A DNA stretch of 56,702 nucleotides from Bacteroidales bacterium M8 (lineage in GTDB: Bacteria; Bacteroidota; Bacteroidia; Bacteroidales; Muribaculaceae). The notes beneath the pieces were generated by a model that was not told where the DNA came from, ran no database searches, and saw only the letters and a program-made list of their open reading frames with translations. The translations under genes were made by a program, and so were the position numbers. The DNA lies in the NCBI GenBank assembly GCA_001689495.1, contig LUJS01000003.1:3429-60130 (forward strand), in the 5' to 3' direction. The number at the start of each line of letters is the position of its first letter. Position 1 is the first letter of the stretch. Of this stretch, positions 1 to 7,764 are shown one piece after another.

Positions 1-975
1 CTCATTGGCGCAAATTCGGGCAGCGCGGCCCTTCCGCAGCTGCAGCCTGCCGACGGTGTGATCGGCGGACACGAGTATGTTGACCTCGGCCTGCCCAGCG
101 GCCTGCTGTGGGCCACCTGCAATGTCGGCGCCGAGACGCCGTTCGAGACGGGAGATTATTACCCGTGGGGCGATGTCCTGCCGAGTCCGAAAGCGGCGCT
201 CGAAGAGGCTGACTATAAGTTTTTCGTAAGCACGACTGGCACCCGGTGGATCGTGGAGTATATCGGCGATGACATTACGACCACCGAGTATGACGCAGCC
301 TCGGCCAACTGGGGCAACGGGTGGCGCATGCCTACCTATGCCGAGGTGTGGGAGCTTGTCGATTTCCTGAAAGACAATCCGCAATATTCGCAGACTTGGA
401 TTGCCGAGGATGGCGTCGAGGGAATGGCCATTGGCAACCGCATGTTCCTGCCTGCAAAGAACGAGACCCTGATGCATTCGCCCCAGCTGTCCGAGCCGGT
501 GGTGACGAGATTGGGCGAGTATGCATCGTCGACCATCGCAAAGTCTATCGACTCTGACGGCAAGCTCTATCTGCGCAATGACAGTAACTGCGGCATAGGC
601 TTCGACCTCTTTGACGACGGCATACACCGCAGTGTCTATCCCAGATGGATGGCCCAGCTGATTAGGCCGGTGCATGGAGACGTAACATATTATCAGTGGA
701 AGGGCTCGGCCGGCGAGACCGGCGAGGACTGGAGCAACGGTAACTCCGGAATCGCTGACGTGGTGGATGACGCTCAGAATGTCACCATCATCTGTCGCGA
801 CGGACGCATCGTGGTTTCGGGCGTTGCCGAGGGCTCGGCAGTCAGCCTTTATGACCTTGCGGGCCGTCAGGTATTCACGGGCGCAGTTGCCGACCGTGGC
901 GTCGACCTCCCCGCCCTCACCCCCGGTGTCTATATCGCCACCGCAGCGGGCAAGAGCGTCAAGGTGAGGATGTAA
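1..975 (+). CDS. Secreted Fibrobacter-paralogous-domain-like protein with T9SS-type C-terminus (5' partial)
   Basis: The frame is open from base 1, so the real start lies upstream and only the last 324 codons are present. The visible N-terminal part reads EYVDLGLPSGLLWATCNVGA followed by a YYPWGD motif, the signature of the 'Fibrobacter succinogenes major paralogous domain' found in Bacteroidales secreted proteins. Further on, GNGWRMPTYAEVWELV is the usual second block of that fold. The last ~65 residues (DGRIVVSGVAEGSAVSLYDL, then GRQVFTG and PGVYIATAAG) match a Por/type IX secretion C-terminal sorting domain, so the protein is probably exported and anchored at or released from the cell surface. 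Its substrate or binding role cannot be told from sequence. A strong terminator follows at 1007. Confidence 0.8.
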   Translation, partial: LIGANSGSAALPQLQPADGVIGGHEYVDLGLPSGLLWATCNVGAETPFETGDYYPWGDVLPSPKAALEEADYKFFVSTTGTRWIVEYIGDDITTTEYDAASANWGNGWRMPTYAEVWELVDFLKDNPQYSQTWIAEDGVEGMAIGNRMFLPAKNETLMHSPQLSEPVVTRLGEYASSTIAKSIDSDGKLYLRNDSNCGIGFDLFDDGIHRSVYPRWMAQLIRPVHGDVTYYQWKGSAGETGEDWSNGNSGIADVVDDAQNVTIICRDGRIVVSGVAEGSAVSLYDLAGRQVFTGAVADRGVDLPALTPGVYIATAAGKSVKVRM

Positions 976-1006
976 TTTTTTAGGTTTTAACCCTGACTTG
1001 CATATT

Positions 1007-1045
1007 CCCCGGGGGCTGCGGATTGCAGTGCCCCGGGGCTTTTTG
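1007..1045 (+). terminator. Intrinsic terminator after the secreted protein gene
   Basis: A GC-rich hairpin, CCCCGGGG...CCCCGGGG with an additional GC/GC lower pairing around a GGATT loop, spans 1007-1038 and is followed by CTTTTTG. It sits 32 bases after the stop codon at 975. Confidence 0.8.
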
Positions 1046-1064
1046 CGCGTACCCCGCACGGTTC

Positions 1065-1144
1065 GGGTTATGGGGTTAGTGGGTTATGAGGTTATGAGGT
1101 TATGGGGTTATGGGGTTATGGGGTTAGTGGGTTATGAGGTTATT
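1065..1144. repeat. Ten tandem 8-bp units of GGGTTATG type
   Basis: Ten consecutive 8-bp units are seen: GGGTTATG, GGGTTAGT and AGGTTATG variants, with no interruption. A 24-bp higher-order block (GGGTTAGT-GGGTTATG-AGGTTAT) occurs twice, at 1073 and 1121, so the array probably grew by duplication. It lies between a terminator and the next operon's promoter and has no coding frame of interest. Confidence 0.9.
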
Positions 1145-1204
1145 GGATAGTTTCGCCCCCCGTATGGTGCCGGATTTTCGCGGTGGTGGGCGGGTATTCC
1201 CCGA

Positions 1205-1296
1205 CCCCCATTCGGGGGCCGGATTTGTGTGAAAGGGCCGTCTACCCCGAGGCAAGACCTCGGGGCTACGTTTCCAAGCCCCGCACAAGGCGGGGC
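1205..1296. repeat. Cluster of three short GC-rich palindromes (REP-like)
   Basis: Three successive inverted repeats are present: CCCCC/GGGGG at 1205-1218, CCCCGAGG/CCTCGGGG at 1245-1265 and GCCCCGC/GCGGGGC at 1278-1296. None is followed by a T-tract, so they look like repetitive extragenic palindromes rather than terminators. No gene is visible in 976-1402 as a whole; the region holds only the terminator, the two tandem arrays, these palindromes and the promoter. Confidence 0.6.
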
Positions 1297-1319
1297 GGGT
1301 GCCGAGACACGGCTTGGTT

Positions 1320-1354
1320 CCCAATTCCCAATTCCCAACTCCCAATTCCCAATT
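1320..1354. repeat. Five tandem 7-bp units of CCCAATT
   Basis: Five uninterrupted copies of CCCAATT (the third is CCCAACT) end 12 bp before the -33 box of the following promoter. Copy-number change would not alter the promoter core but would move upstream DNA. Confidence 0.9.
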
Positions 1355-1366
1355 CTCCCCTCCCCT

Positions 1367-1397
1367 TTTGTAATGCGGTTTTTTTTCGCTAATTTTG
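1367..1397 (+). promoter_or_regulatory. Bacteroidetes-type promoter of the glycan operon
   Basis: A -33 TTTG at 1367-1370 and a -7 TAATTTTG at 1390-1397 are separated by 19 bp, matching the Bacteroidetes sigma-ABfr consensus. The ATG at 1403 is only 5 bases beyond the -7 box, so the transcript would have almost no leader. Confidence 0.75.
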
Positions 1398-1402
1398 CGC
1401 GT

Positions 1403-2446
1403 ATGAAAAAATGTCTGTTCATATCGCGCAATTACAAGCACCCTAAATGCGGTGGAGGGCGTGCCCGCACCGACATCGAGATGGTGATGGAGAGCTTGGG
1501 ATATGAGAACATAGGCCTGAGCCGCACGACATCGGGCAATGGCGTGGTGCACGGCCTCAGGAATACCGCCGGAGTGCTCAAGGCCATGGCCATGCTGGGG
1601 CGCGGCGACGTGGTGGTGCTGCAATATCAGATGAAGATGTTTGCGGCCGTGTGTCGCGCCGCCCGCCGCAAGGGCGTGAGGGTGATTTGCCTGATACACG
1701 ATCTTGACTCGTTCAGGGACAAGACCCTGACACCCGACGAGGAGATACCGCTGCTCGACATGGCCGACGTGCTGCTGACCCACAACCACGCCATGCGCCG
1801 CTGGCTGACCGAACACGGCTGCAAGACGCGGATGATAGACTATGAGATAATGGACTATCTGCACGGCGAGTCGGGCCCCGCGCATCCGGCACGCACGGAG
1901 GGTGATTATTCGCTATTCTTCGTGGGCAATCTATCGACCTCCCTCAACGACTATCTGTATCAGCTGGCGGCGATAATGCCCGAGAGGCAGATATATCTCT
2001 ATGGCGGCGAGGAAGACAGGGCCAAGGCCGCGCTATATCCCAACCTGCACCTGATGGGCATGACGGACGACACCGAGATCATAGCCCGCCACCGGGGAGA
2101 CTTCGGCCTGTCTTGGTATGGCCTGTCGCTGGACGACGGCGTGGGCAAGGTGGGCGAATACATGGCATACAACAATCCGCACAAGGTGGGGCTGTACCTG
2201 AGGTGCAACGCGCCGGTTGTGGTGTGGTCCAAGGCCGGCAGGGCCGAATTCCTCGAACGCGAAGGGGTATGCCTCGCCGTAGACTCGCTGCGCGACCTCG
2301 ACGCGGCGCTCTCGGCCCTGACTCCCGACGAGTACGAGCGCATGCTCGGCAACGTGGCCCGCATCAACGCGAGGCTCAAGGAGGGCCATTACCTGAAGAA
2401 GGCCCTCGGCGAGGCGCTTGAATATCTTGACAATCAAACACACTGA
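1403..2446 (+). CDS. Galactofuranosyltransferase-like / Gtf3-family glycosyltransferase
   Basis: A 347-residue cytoplasmic or membrane-associated glycosyltransferase expected to add a sugar to a lipid-linked surface glycan. The segments VVVLQYQMKMF, VICLIHDLDSFR, VLLTHNHAMRRWL and, near the C-terminus, VGEYMAYNNPHKVGLYLRC followed by APVVVWSKAG are the recognisable blocks of the Gtf3/WbbI/galactofuranosyltransferase group (GT-B fold). The start at 1403 (MKKCLFISRN) is preferred over upstream in-frame starts because it follows the promoter at 1367-1397; upstream codons come from the CCCAATT repeat. It is the first gene of a tight four-gene operon whose last member is an LtaS-like phosphotransferase. 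The donor sugar (galactofuranose or other) is inferred from family only. Confidence 0.8.
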   Translation: MKKCLFISRNYKHPKCGGGRARTDIEMVMESLGYENIGLSRTTSGNGVVHGLRNTAGVLKAMAMLGRGDVVVLQYQMKMFAAVCRAARRKGVRVICLIHDLDSFRDKTLTPDEEIPLLDMADVLLTHNHAMRRWLTEHGCKTRMIDYEIMDYLHGESGPAHPARTEGDYSLFFVGNLSTSLNDYLYQLAAIMPERQIYLYGGEEDRAKAALYPNLHLMGMTDDTEIIARHRGDFGLSWYGLSLDDGVGKVGEYMAYNNPHKVGLYLRCNAPVVVWSKAGRAEFLEREGVCLAVDSLRDLDAALSALTPDEYERMLGNVARINARLKEGHYLKKALGEALEYLDNQTH

Positions 2447-2457
2447 CTGAGAATATA

Positions 2458-3363
2458 ATGGAAGGACAGAAACCGCTGTTTTCGATTTTCATACCCACAT
2501 GGAACAATCTCCCTTTCCTGCGCCTGTGCGTGGAGAGCATCGAGAAGAATTCGGCCTATCCGCACGAGATACTGATACACGTCAACGACGGACAGGACGG
2601 CACCCTCGACTGGGTGAAGGCACGCGGGTATAAGCATACACACTCCAAGGAGAATATCGGCGTGTGCTGGGCCATGAACGGCCTGCGCCCGCTGATGACC
2701 ACCGACTATGTGGTCTATATAAACGACGACATGTACATGTGTCCCGGATGGGACTCGGCGCTCCATGACGAGATAGGTCGCCAGAAGGGCAAGATGTGGT
2801 ATCTGGCCTCGACGCTGATCGAGCCGGGAGCGAGGCTGAGGTGCTATCCGTCGCACGACTTCGGCATGACGGTCGAGGAGTTTCGCGAGCAGGAGCTGCT
2901 GGACACCTACCGCTCGCTGGCGCCAGACGACTGGCAGGGGGCACTGTTCCCCCCGACGGTGGTGCACCGCGACGTGTGGGATCTGGTGGGCGGATATAGC
3001 GTCGAGTTCAGCCCCGGCATGGCCTCGGACCCCGACTTCAACGCCAAGCTGTGGATGGCCGGCGTGAGAGTGTTCAAGGGGTTGGGGAGCAGCGTGGGCT
3101 ATCACTTCAAGAACCGTTCGGTCAACCGCATCGTCAAGAACGACGGCCCGATACAGTTTCTGAGAAAATGGGGCATCACCATACGCGCGTTCCGCTATCA
3201 GTTCATGCATGTAGACCGCCCGTGGACCGAGTCGGCCGCATTGGACCGCGGCGCCATCCGCACCGAACGCATCAGGAGCTACGTCAAGAGGGTCTTCACC
3301 GTGTTCAAGGACATGAAGGCGGCCACACTGTGGAACCCGATGATCAAACCCGGCGACGAATGA
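2458..3363 (+). CDS. Glycosyltransferase family 2 protein
   Basis: A 301-residue GT-A glycosyltransferase. The N-terminus FSIFIPTWNNLPFLRLCVES is the nucleotide-binding strand of GT2 enzymes; HVNDGQDGTLDW and VVYINDDMYMCPGW supply the acidic motif (NDD, DxD equivalent) for metal-nucleotide-sugar binding. The C-terminal FSPGMASDPDFNAKLWMAGV resembles the acceptor-side ED-like region of this family. No transmembrane segment is evident. It starts 11 bases after the previous gene, and its stop overlaps the start of the acyltransferase gene, so the operon products are likely made together to build one surface glycan. Sugar specificity is unknown. Confidence 0.85.
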   Translation: MEGQKPLFSIFIPTWNNLPFLRLCVESIEKNSAYPHEILIHVNDGQDGTLDWVKARGYKHTHSKENIGVCWAMNGLRPLMTTDYVVYINDDMYMCPGWDSALHDEIGRQKGKMWYLASTLIEPGARLRCYPSHDFGMTVEEFREQELLDTYRSLAPDDWQGALFPPTVVHRDVWDLVGGYSVEFSPGMASDPDFNAKLWMAGVRVFKGLGSSVGYHFKNRSVNRIVKNDGPIQFLRKWGITIRAFRYQFMHVDRPWTESAALDRGAIRTERIRSYVKRVFTVFKDMKAATLWNPMIKPGDE

Positions 3364-4046
3364 TAGGGCAGCTCATCAGGAACCTGACATATATGTGGCG
3401 CTACAGAGGGCGCCGCGTCATCGTGAAGCGCAATGCGCGGGTTGTGCGCGGGTCGGTGCTCGAGGGACTGAACCGCGTGGCCAACCGCACGTATTTTCAG
3501 GGATACATGGGGCTGGGATCCTACATAGGCACCGACTGTTACGTGTCGGCCCGCGTGGGACGATTCTCGAGCATAGCGCCGCAGGTGACGACATCGGACG
3601 GCATCCACACATACCGCGAGCCCTACGTCACGACGTCGCCCATGTTCTTCAACCGCCGTCACCTTGACGGCATGTCGTTTGCCACCCACGACACCATCGA
3701 CAACATACGCCACGCCGACGACGTGTGCGGCGGCGTGGCCGTGAGCATCGGCAACGACTGCTGGATAGGTCAGGGCGTGTTCATGGCCGGAGGCGTGCAC
3801 ATAGGCAACGGCGCCGTGGTGCTGGCCGGGGCCGTGGTGACCAAGGACATTCCGCCATACGCCATTGCCGGGGGCGTCCCCGCCGAGGTCAAGGGATACC
3901 GCTACGACCCCGAGACCATAGAGCTGCTGCAGCGTGTCAGGTGGTGGGACATGCCCGAGGAGTGGCTGAGAGAGAACTGGGAGATGCTCAATGACATGGA
4001 GCGATTCAAACGATATTTTTCAGACAAAAGACAACAACAAATATGA
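3360..4046 (+). CDS. Hexapeptide-repeat (CatB/VatD-like) O-acyltransferase
   Basis: A 228-residue left-handed beta-helix acyltransferase, probably an O-acetyltransferase modifying the glycan made by this operon. Hexapeptide turns are visible in the N-terminal half (GLGSYIGTDCYVSARVGRF) and C-terminal half (VSIGNDCWIGQGVFMAGGVH), followed by the typical block VVLAGAVVTKDIPPYAIAGG and the WWDMPEEW tail of the xenobiotic acyltransferase subgroup. The ATG at 3360 overlaps the preceding TGA (ATGA) and gives a family-like N-terminus; longer in-frame versions run antiparallel to nothing useful and overlap the GT2 gene. Its own stop overlaps the next start by 4 bases. The acetyl-CoA donor is a family inference. 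Confidence 0.8.
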   Translation: MIGQLIRNLTYMWRYRGRRVIVKRNARVVRGSVLEGLNRVANRTYFQGYMGLGSYIGTDCYVSARVGRFSSIAPQVTTSDGIHTYREPYVTTSPMFFNRRHLDGMSFATHDTIDNIRHADDVCGGVAVSIGNDCWIGQGVFMAGGVHIGNGAVVLAGAVVTKDIPPYAIAGGVPAEVKGYRYDPETIELLQRVRWWDMPEEWLRENWEMLNDMERFKRYFSDKRQQQI

Positions 4047-6019
4047 CAGGCAAGAATCTGCAAGACATGTTCCGGTCAAACCCCGTGGGGCTGATGCTGA
4101 ACCTGTTGTGGGTATATGTATGCTATGAGCTGTGCCGACTGGCGTTTCTGGCCGAAAACTGGCAGATGTTCTCGGCGGGCATGTCGTGGAAGGCATTCCG
4201 GCAGATCTCGCTCGGAGGCCTGAAGTTCGACACCTCGGCGATCTTCTATACCAACTCGCTGGTGATACTGCTTTATCTGCTGCCGCTGCACCTGAAGGAG
4301 CGTCGCGGCTATCAAATCACCACCAAATGGATATATATCGTCATCAACACGATATGCCTGTTCATGAACCTCGCGGACACGGTGTTCTTCGAATTCCGCA
4401 AGCACCGCACGTCGATGGCCGTGTTCGACGAGTTTAAGGGCGAGGGGAATCTCGGTGGCATCGTGGGCACCGAGATTGTCGCGCACTGGTATCTGGTGCT
4501 GCTGCTGGTGGCCATGGTCGCGCTGCTGTGGACCTGCTACCGCATGCCCGGCACTCCGGTCAGGCCGCTCGGCCGATACTATGTCACCCAGACGGTCACG
4601 CTGCTGCTATTCGTCCCGGTGACGATATTCGGCATGAGGGGCAACACATTCTTCTCGGCCACAAGGCCCATAGCCGTGAGCTATGCCCACCGCTATGTCA
4701 GCGACCCGATACAGACCGGCATAGTGCTGAACACCCCGTTCTCGATCATCCGTACCATCAACCAGTTGCCCAAGGAGACGCCGGTCTATTTCGCCGACCG
4801 CGCCGAGATGGAGGCCATATACAATCCGGTGCACCAGCCATCCGACTCGGCCGTTGTGAGGCGGAAGAACATCGTCATACTCATAGTCGAGAGCTTCGCG
4901 CAAGAGTTTGTCGGTTCTCTCAACCGCCACCTCGACGGCGGGACATACAGGGGCTATACACCCTTTGCCGACGAGCTGCTCGAGAAGAGCCTGTATTTCG
5001 AACAGTCGTTTGCCAACACCTACTTCTCGATAGACGCGCCCCCGGCCGTCTTCGCCTCGATACCGCGCATGGACAGGCCATTCGTAACGTCGCCATACTC
5101 GCTCAACCACCTCAACTCGCTTGCCTCCGAGACCCGCAACATGGGCTACAGGACGGCCTTCTTTCACGGTGCCGACAACGAGTCGCTGGGATTCAACGCC
5201 TTCGTGCGCTCGATCGGATTCGAGGAGTATTACGGCAAGGACGAGTTCGTGGCAGACAAGAGGTTTGGCGGCATGAAGGAGTTCGACGGCAAATGGGGCA
5301 TCTGGGACGAGCCGTTCCTGCAGTATTTCGCCACCAAACTCAGCGAAATGCCACAGCCGTTCCTTGCCGGCATCTTCACGTTGTCGTCGCATCATCCGTT
5401 CAATATTCCGGACAAGTATCGCGACACCTTCCCCGACGAGGGGATGCACCAACTGCACAAATGCATCAGGTACACGGACCACTCACTGCGCCGATTCTTC
5501 GAGACCGCCTCGCGCCAGCCGTGGTACAAGAACACCATCTTCGTCCTCACGGCCGACCACGCAAGCTCCAAGCGCACCCACGAGGAGTATTTCGGCGAAG
5601 TGGGCGGATTCAGGGTGCCCATACTCTTCTTCGACCCCTCGGGCGAGATGCCCAGCGGCAAGCATCCGGGCATAGTACAGCAGATGGACATCATGCCTAC
5701 CCTGCTCGACTATATCGGCTATGACAGGCCATACGTGGCGTTCGGCAAGGATGTCATCAATACCCCGGCCGAAGAGACGTGGGCGTTCAACTGGGACCTT
5801 TTCCCACAGTATTTCAAGGGAAAATATGTCATGCGCAGCGACGGCGAAAAGGTGACCGAGATATACAACTACGTCGATGATCCACTGCTCAAGGAGAACC
5901 TGAAAGGGCGTTTCGAGGGAGAGAAAGAGATGTTCGACGAGATGAAAGCCATCATCCAGACCTACATGGAACGCATGAAGGCCGACAATGTCACGGTGTC
6001 CGAGACCGGTACAAACTAA
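4043..6019 (+). CDS. LTA synthase-family membrane sulfatase-fold phosphotransferase
   Basis: A 658-residue protein with five predicted membrane segments in the first ~215 residues (for example LMLNLLWVYVCYELCRLAFL, SLVILLYLLPLHL, WYLVLLLVAMVALLW and TLLLFVPVTIF), then a periplasmic alkaline-phosphatase/sulfatase-fold domain. NIVILIVESFAQEFV is the first metal-binding strand; FSIDAPPAVFASIP (Ser329) lies where the catalytic Thr/Ser nucleophile sits in this family; LSSHHPF and FVLTADHAS supply later metal ligands. Family members transfer phosphoglycerol or phosphoethanolamine to lipids or glycans. Coupled by ATGA to the acyltransferase, it closes an operon that probably builds and decorates a surface or periplasmic glycan. 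The transferred group is not determinable here. Confidence 0.8.
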   Translation: MTGKNLQDMFRSNPVGLMLNLLWVYVCYELCRLAFLAENWQMFSAGMSWKAFRQISLGGLKFDTSAIFYTNSLVILLYLLPLHLKERRGYQITTKWIYIVINTICLFMNLADTVFFEFRKHRTSMAVFDEFKGEGNLGGIVGTEIVAHWYLVLLLVAMVALLWTCYRMPGTPVRPLGRYYVTQTVTLLLFVPVTIFGMRGNTFFSATRPIAVSYAHRYVSDPIQTGIVLNTPFSIIRTINQLPKETPVYFADRAEMEAIYNPVHQPSDSAVVRRKNIVILIVESFAQEFVGSLNRHLDGGTYRGYTPFADELLEKSLYFEQSFANTYFSIDAPPAVFASIPRMDRPFVTSPYSLNHLNSLASETRNMGYRTAFFHGADNESLGFNAFVRSIGFEEYYGKDEFVADKRFGGMKEFDGKWGIWDEPFLQYFATKLSEMPQPFLAGIFTLSSHHPFNIPDKYRDTFPDEGMHQLHKCIRYTDHSLRRFFETASRQPWYKNTIFVLTADHASSKRTHEEYFGEVGGFRVPILFFDPSGEMPSGKHPGIVQQMDIMPTLLDYIGYDRPYVAFGKDVINTPAEETWAFNWDLFPQYFKGKYVMRSDGEKVTEIYNYVDDPLLKENLKGRFEGEKEMFDEMKAIIQTYMERMKADNVTVSETGTN

Positions 6020-6035
6020 ATCTTTTGGCCCAACC

Positions 6036-6067
6036 TTTGCACATTACCCCGCAAATGCCTATATTTG
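6036..6067 (+). promoter_or_regulatory. Promoter of the Rpn-family gene
   Basis: TTTG at 6036-6039 and TATATTTG at 6060-6067 are 20 bp apart, a good Bacteroidetes promoter. The -7 box lies inside the palindrome 6043-6076. Predicted transcription would start around 6072, about 26 bases before the ATG at 6098. Confidence 0.7.
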
Positions 6068-6085
6068 TGGGGTAATTGTATTTTT
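6043..6085 (+). promoter_or_regulatory. 14-bp inverted repeat over the -7 box (operator and/or terminator)
   Basis: ATTACCCCGCAAAT (6043-6056) and ATTTGTGGGGTAAT (6063-6076) pair 13 of 14 with a 6-base loop; the single C/T difference would be a G-U pair in RNA. It is followed by TGTATTTTT (6077-6085). The structure could therefore terminate the glycan operon and at the same time act as an operator over the next promoter. Confidence 0.65.
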
Positions 6086-6097
6086 CAACGCCCGGTC

Positions 6098-6940
6098 ATG
6101 GCCAAGTTCATAAACCCTTTCACCGACATCGGATTCAAACGCATCTTCGGACAGGAGGTCAACAAGGAGATTCTGATCTCTTTTCTCAACGCACTGCTCG
6201 AGGGTGAGAGACATATTACCGATCTCGAATTCATTGACAAAGAGAAACTGCCGCCATTTCAGAATGGCCGCGGACTGATCTACGACATATATTGCTCGAC
6301 GGATACGGGCGAGCACATCATCGTCGAGATGCAGAACCGTTGTCAGAGCTATTTCAAGGACAGGGCTGTATATTATGCCTCGACCGATATTGTATGGCAG
6401 GGGCAACGTGGCGAGGACTGGCACTATCGACTCACTCCTGTATATGGAGTCTACTTCATGAATTTCGTCTGGCGAGACGGATCTACGCCGAAACTACGCA
6501 CTGACGTCGGACTGGCAGACCTCCAAACCGGCGAACAATTCTCGGACCGCATGCGTCTTATTTTTCTACAGCTTCCTCTTATCGAACTCGAGGAGGATGA
6601 CTGTGACACCGATTTTAAAAAATGGCTTTACGTATTGAAGAATATGCAGACTTTCGACAGAATGCCCTTTGCTGCCCAGAAGGCAGTCTTTGAGAAGCTC
6701 GGCAGCATTGCCGACATCGCCGCCATGCCTAAACGCCAGCGCATGGCCTATGAGGAATCTCTGCGCATTTACCGCGACAACCTATCCATAATGGCAACCG
6801 AAAGACAGGAAGGTAAACAGGAAGGCAGACAGGAGATGGCCATCGAGACCATCCACAAACTGCGTGCGGCAGGCATGGACGAGGCTTTCATCTCGAACAT
6901 TACAGGCAAGTCCATCGAAGAACTCGCTTCGATAATCTGA
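6098..6940 (+). CDS. Rpn family PD-(D/E)xK nuclease / putative transposase
   Basis: A 280-residue full-length member of the Rpn (recombination-promoting nuclease, 'PD-(D/E)xK nuclease family transposase') group. FINPFTDIGFKRIFGQE is the standard N-terminal signature; YDIYCSTDTGEHIIVEMQN contains the D...ExQ catalytic core of the PD-(D/E)xK fold. The C-terminus has a charged linker (EGKQEGRQE) and a short helical tail, as in the family. The start at 6098 gives the family N-terminus; an upstream in-frame ATG would begin within the promoter. Its codon use is less GC-biased than its neighbours, in keeping with horizontal spread. E. coli RpnA-E cut DNA and have been linked to phage defence, which is known of the family and not shown here. 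No terminal inverted repeats or target duplication typical of an insertion sequence were seen. Confidence 0.85.
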   Translation: MAKFINPFTDIGFKRIFGQEVNKEILISFLNALLEGERHITDLEFIDKEKLPPFQNGRGLIYDIYCSTDTGEHIIVEMQNRCQSYFKDRAVYYASTDIVWQGQRGEDWHYRLTPVYGVYFMNFVWRDGSTPKLRTDVGLADLQTGEQFSDRMRLIFLQLPLIELEEDDCDTDFKKWLYVLKNMQTFDRMPFAAQKAVFEKLGSIADIAAMPKRQRMAYEESLRIYRDNLSIMATERQEGKQEGRQEMAIETIHKLRAAGMDEAFISNITGKSIEELASII

Positions 6941-6969
6941 TATTTCAGCATAGAAAAAATCATCATCAC

Positions 6970-7764
6970 ATGAATAAAATACTCTCCAAAGAGCGCTTTT
7001 CCGAAAATGTGGTCAAGTTTGTGGTCGAGGCGCCGCTGATAGCGCGTTCACGCAAACCGGGCCATTTCGTCATAGTGCGCACAGGCGAGGGGGGCGAACG
7101 CATACCCCTCACCATAGCCGACGCCGATCCGGTGGCCGGCACGATAATGCTCGTGGTGCAGGATGTCGGCGTGTCGACCCACAAGATTGATGCACTCGAG
7201 CCCGGCGACAGCTTCACGGACATTGTCGGGCCTCTCGGTCAGGCCACGCACATAGCCAATGTGGGCACCGTGGTGTGCTGTGGCGGAGGCGTAGGCGTGG
7301 CTCCGTTGCTCCCCATCGTCAAAGCCATGAAGCAGGCCGGCAACCGCGTAATCTCAATCCTCGCCGCCCGAAACAAGGACCTCATCATACTTCAGGATCA
7401 GGTGGCCGAATGGAGCGACGAGGTCATCGTGATGACGGATGACGGATCGGCCGGCGTCAAGGGCCTCGTCACCGCCGGTGTCGAGAGCGTGATAGAGCGC
7501 GAGAAAGTAGACCTCGTCGTGGCCATCGGTCCCGCCGTCATGATGAAGTTTGTCGAACTGACCACCCGCAAGCATGATGTCCCCACCATGGTATCGCTGA
7601 ATACCATCATGGTCGACGGCACAGGCATGTGCGGCGCCTGCAGGGTGACCGTGGACGGAAAGACCAAGTTCGTCTGCATAGACGGCCCCGAGTTCGATGC
7701 CCACAAGGTCGACTTCGATGAAATGATAATGCGTCTCAAATCCTATAACAAGCCTGTCAAATGA
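6970..7764 (+). CDS. nfnA: NfnA / SudB-like FAD- and [2Fe-2S]-containing oxidoreductase subunit, copy 1
   Basis: A 264-residue sulfide/dihydroorotate dehydrogenase-like subunit: the NADH-binding half of an electron-bifurcating NADH-dependent ferredoxin:NADP oxidoreductase. ERIPLTIAD (43-51) is the FAD-binding RxxxT/S motif; CGGGVGVAPLLP (104-115) is the pyridine nucleotide loop and MTDDGSAGVKG (155-165) the second nucleotide-contact region. VDGTGMCGAC (215-224) with Cys236 gives the three Cys (221, 224, 236) plus Asp216 set known to hold the [2Fe-2S] cluster in NfnA. It overlaps nfnB by 4 bases (ATGA), consistent with a 1:1 heterodimer. Compare copy 2 at 18369, where both nucleotide motifs are altered. 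Confidence 0.85.
   Translation: MNKILSKERFSENVVKFVVEAPLIARSRKPGHFVIVRTGEGGERIPLTIADADPVAGTIMLVVQDVGVSTHKIDALEPGDSFTDIVGPLGQATHIANVGTVVCCGGGVGVAPLLPIVKAMKQAGNRVISILAARNKDLIILQDQVAEWSDEVIVMTDDGSAGVKGLVTAGVESVIEREKVDLVVAIGPAVMMKFVELTTRKHDVPTMVSLNTIMVDGTGMCGACRVTVDGKTKFVCIDGPEFDAHKVDFDEMIMRLKSYNKPVK

Noticed and set aside
1065..1144. GGGTTATG array considered as a CRISPR array or a telomere-like end
   Set aside because: Units are only 8 bp, with no spacers, and the array is internal and interstitial.
1229..1402. Upstream in-frame start for the first glycosyltransferase
   Set aside because: It would read through the CCCAATT array and the promoter; the extra residues do not fit the family.
3051..3359. 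Upstream in-frame extension of the acyltransferase
   Set aside because: It overlaps most of the GT2 C-terminus and gives Arg/His-rich residues; the ATGA junction at 3360 is the natural start.
6098..6940. Rpn gene considered as part of a complete insertion sequence
   Set aside because: The nearby palindrome flanks only one side, and no matching terminal repeat or target duplication was found downstream.
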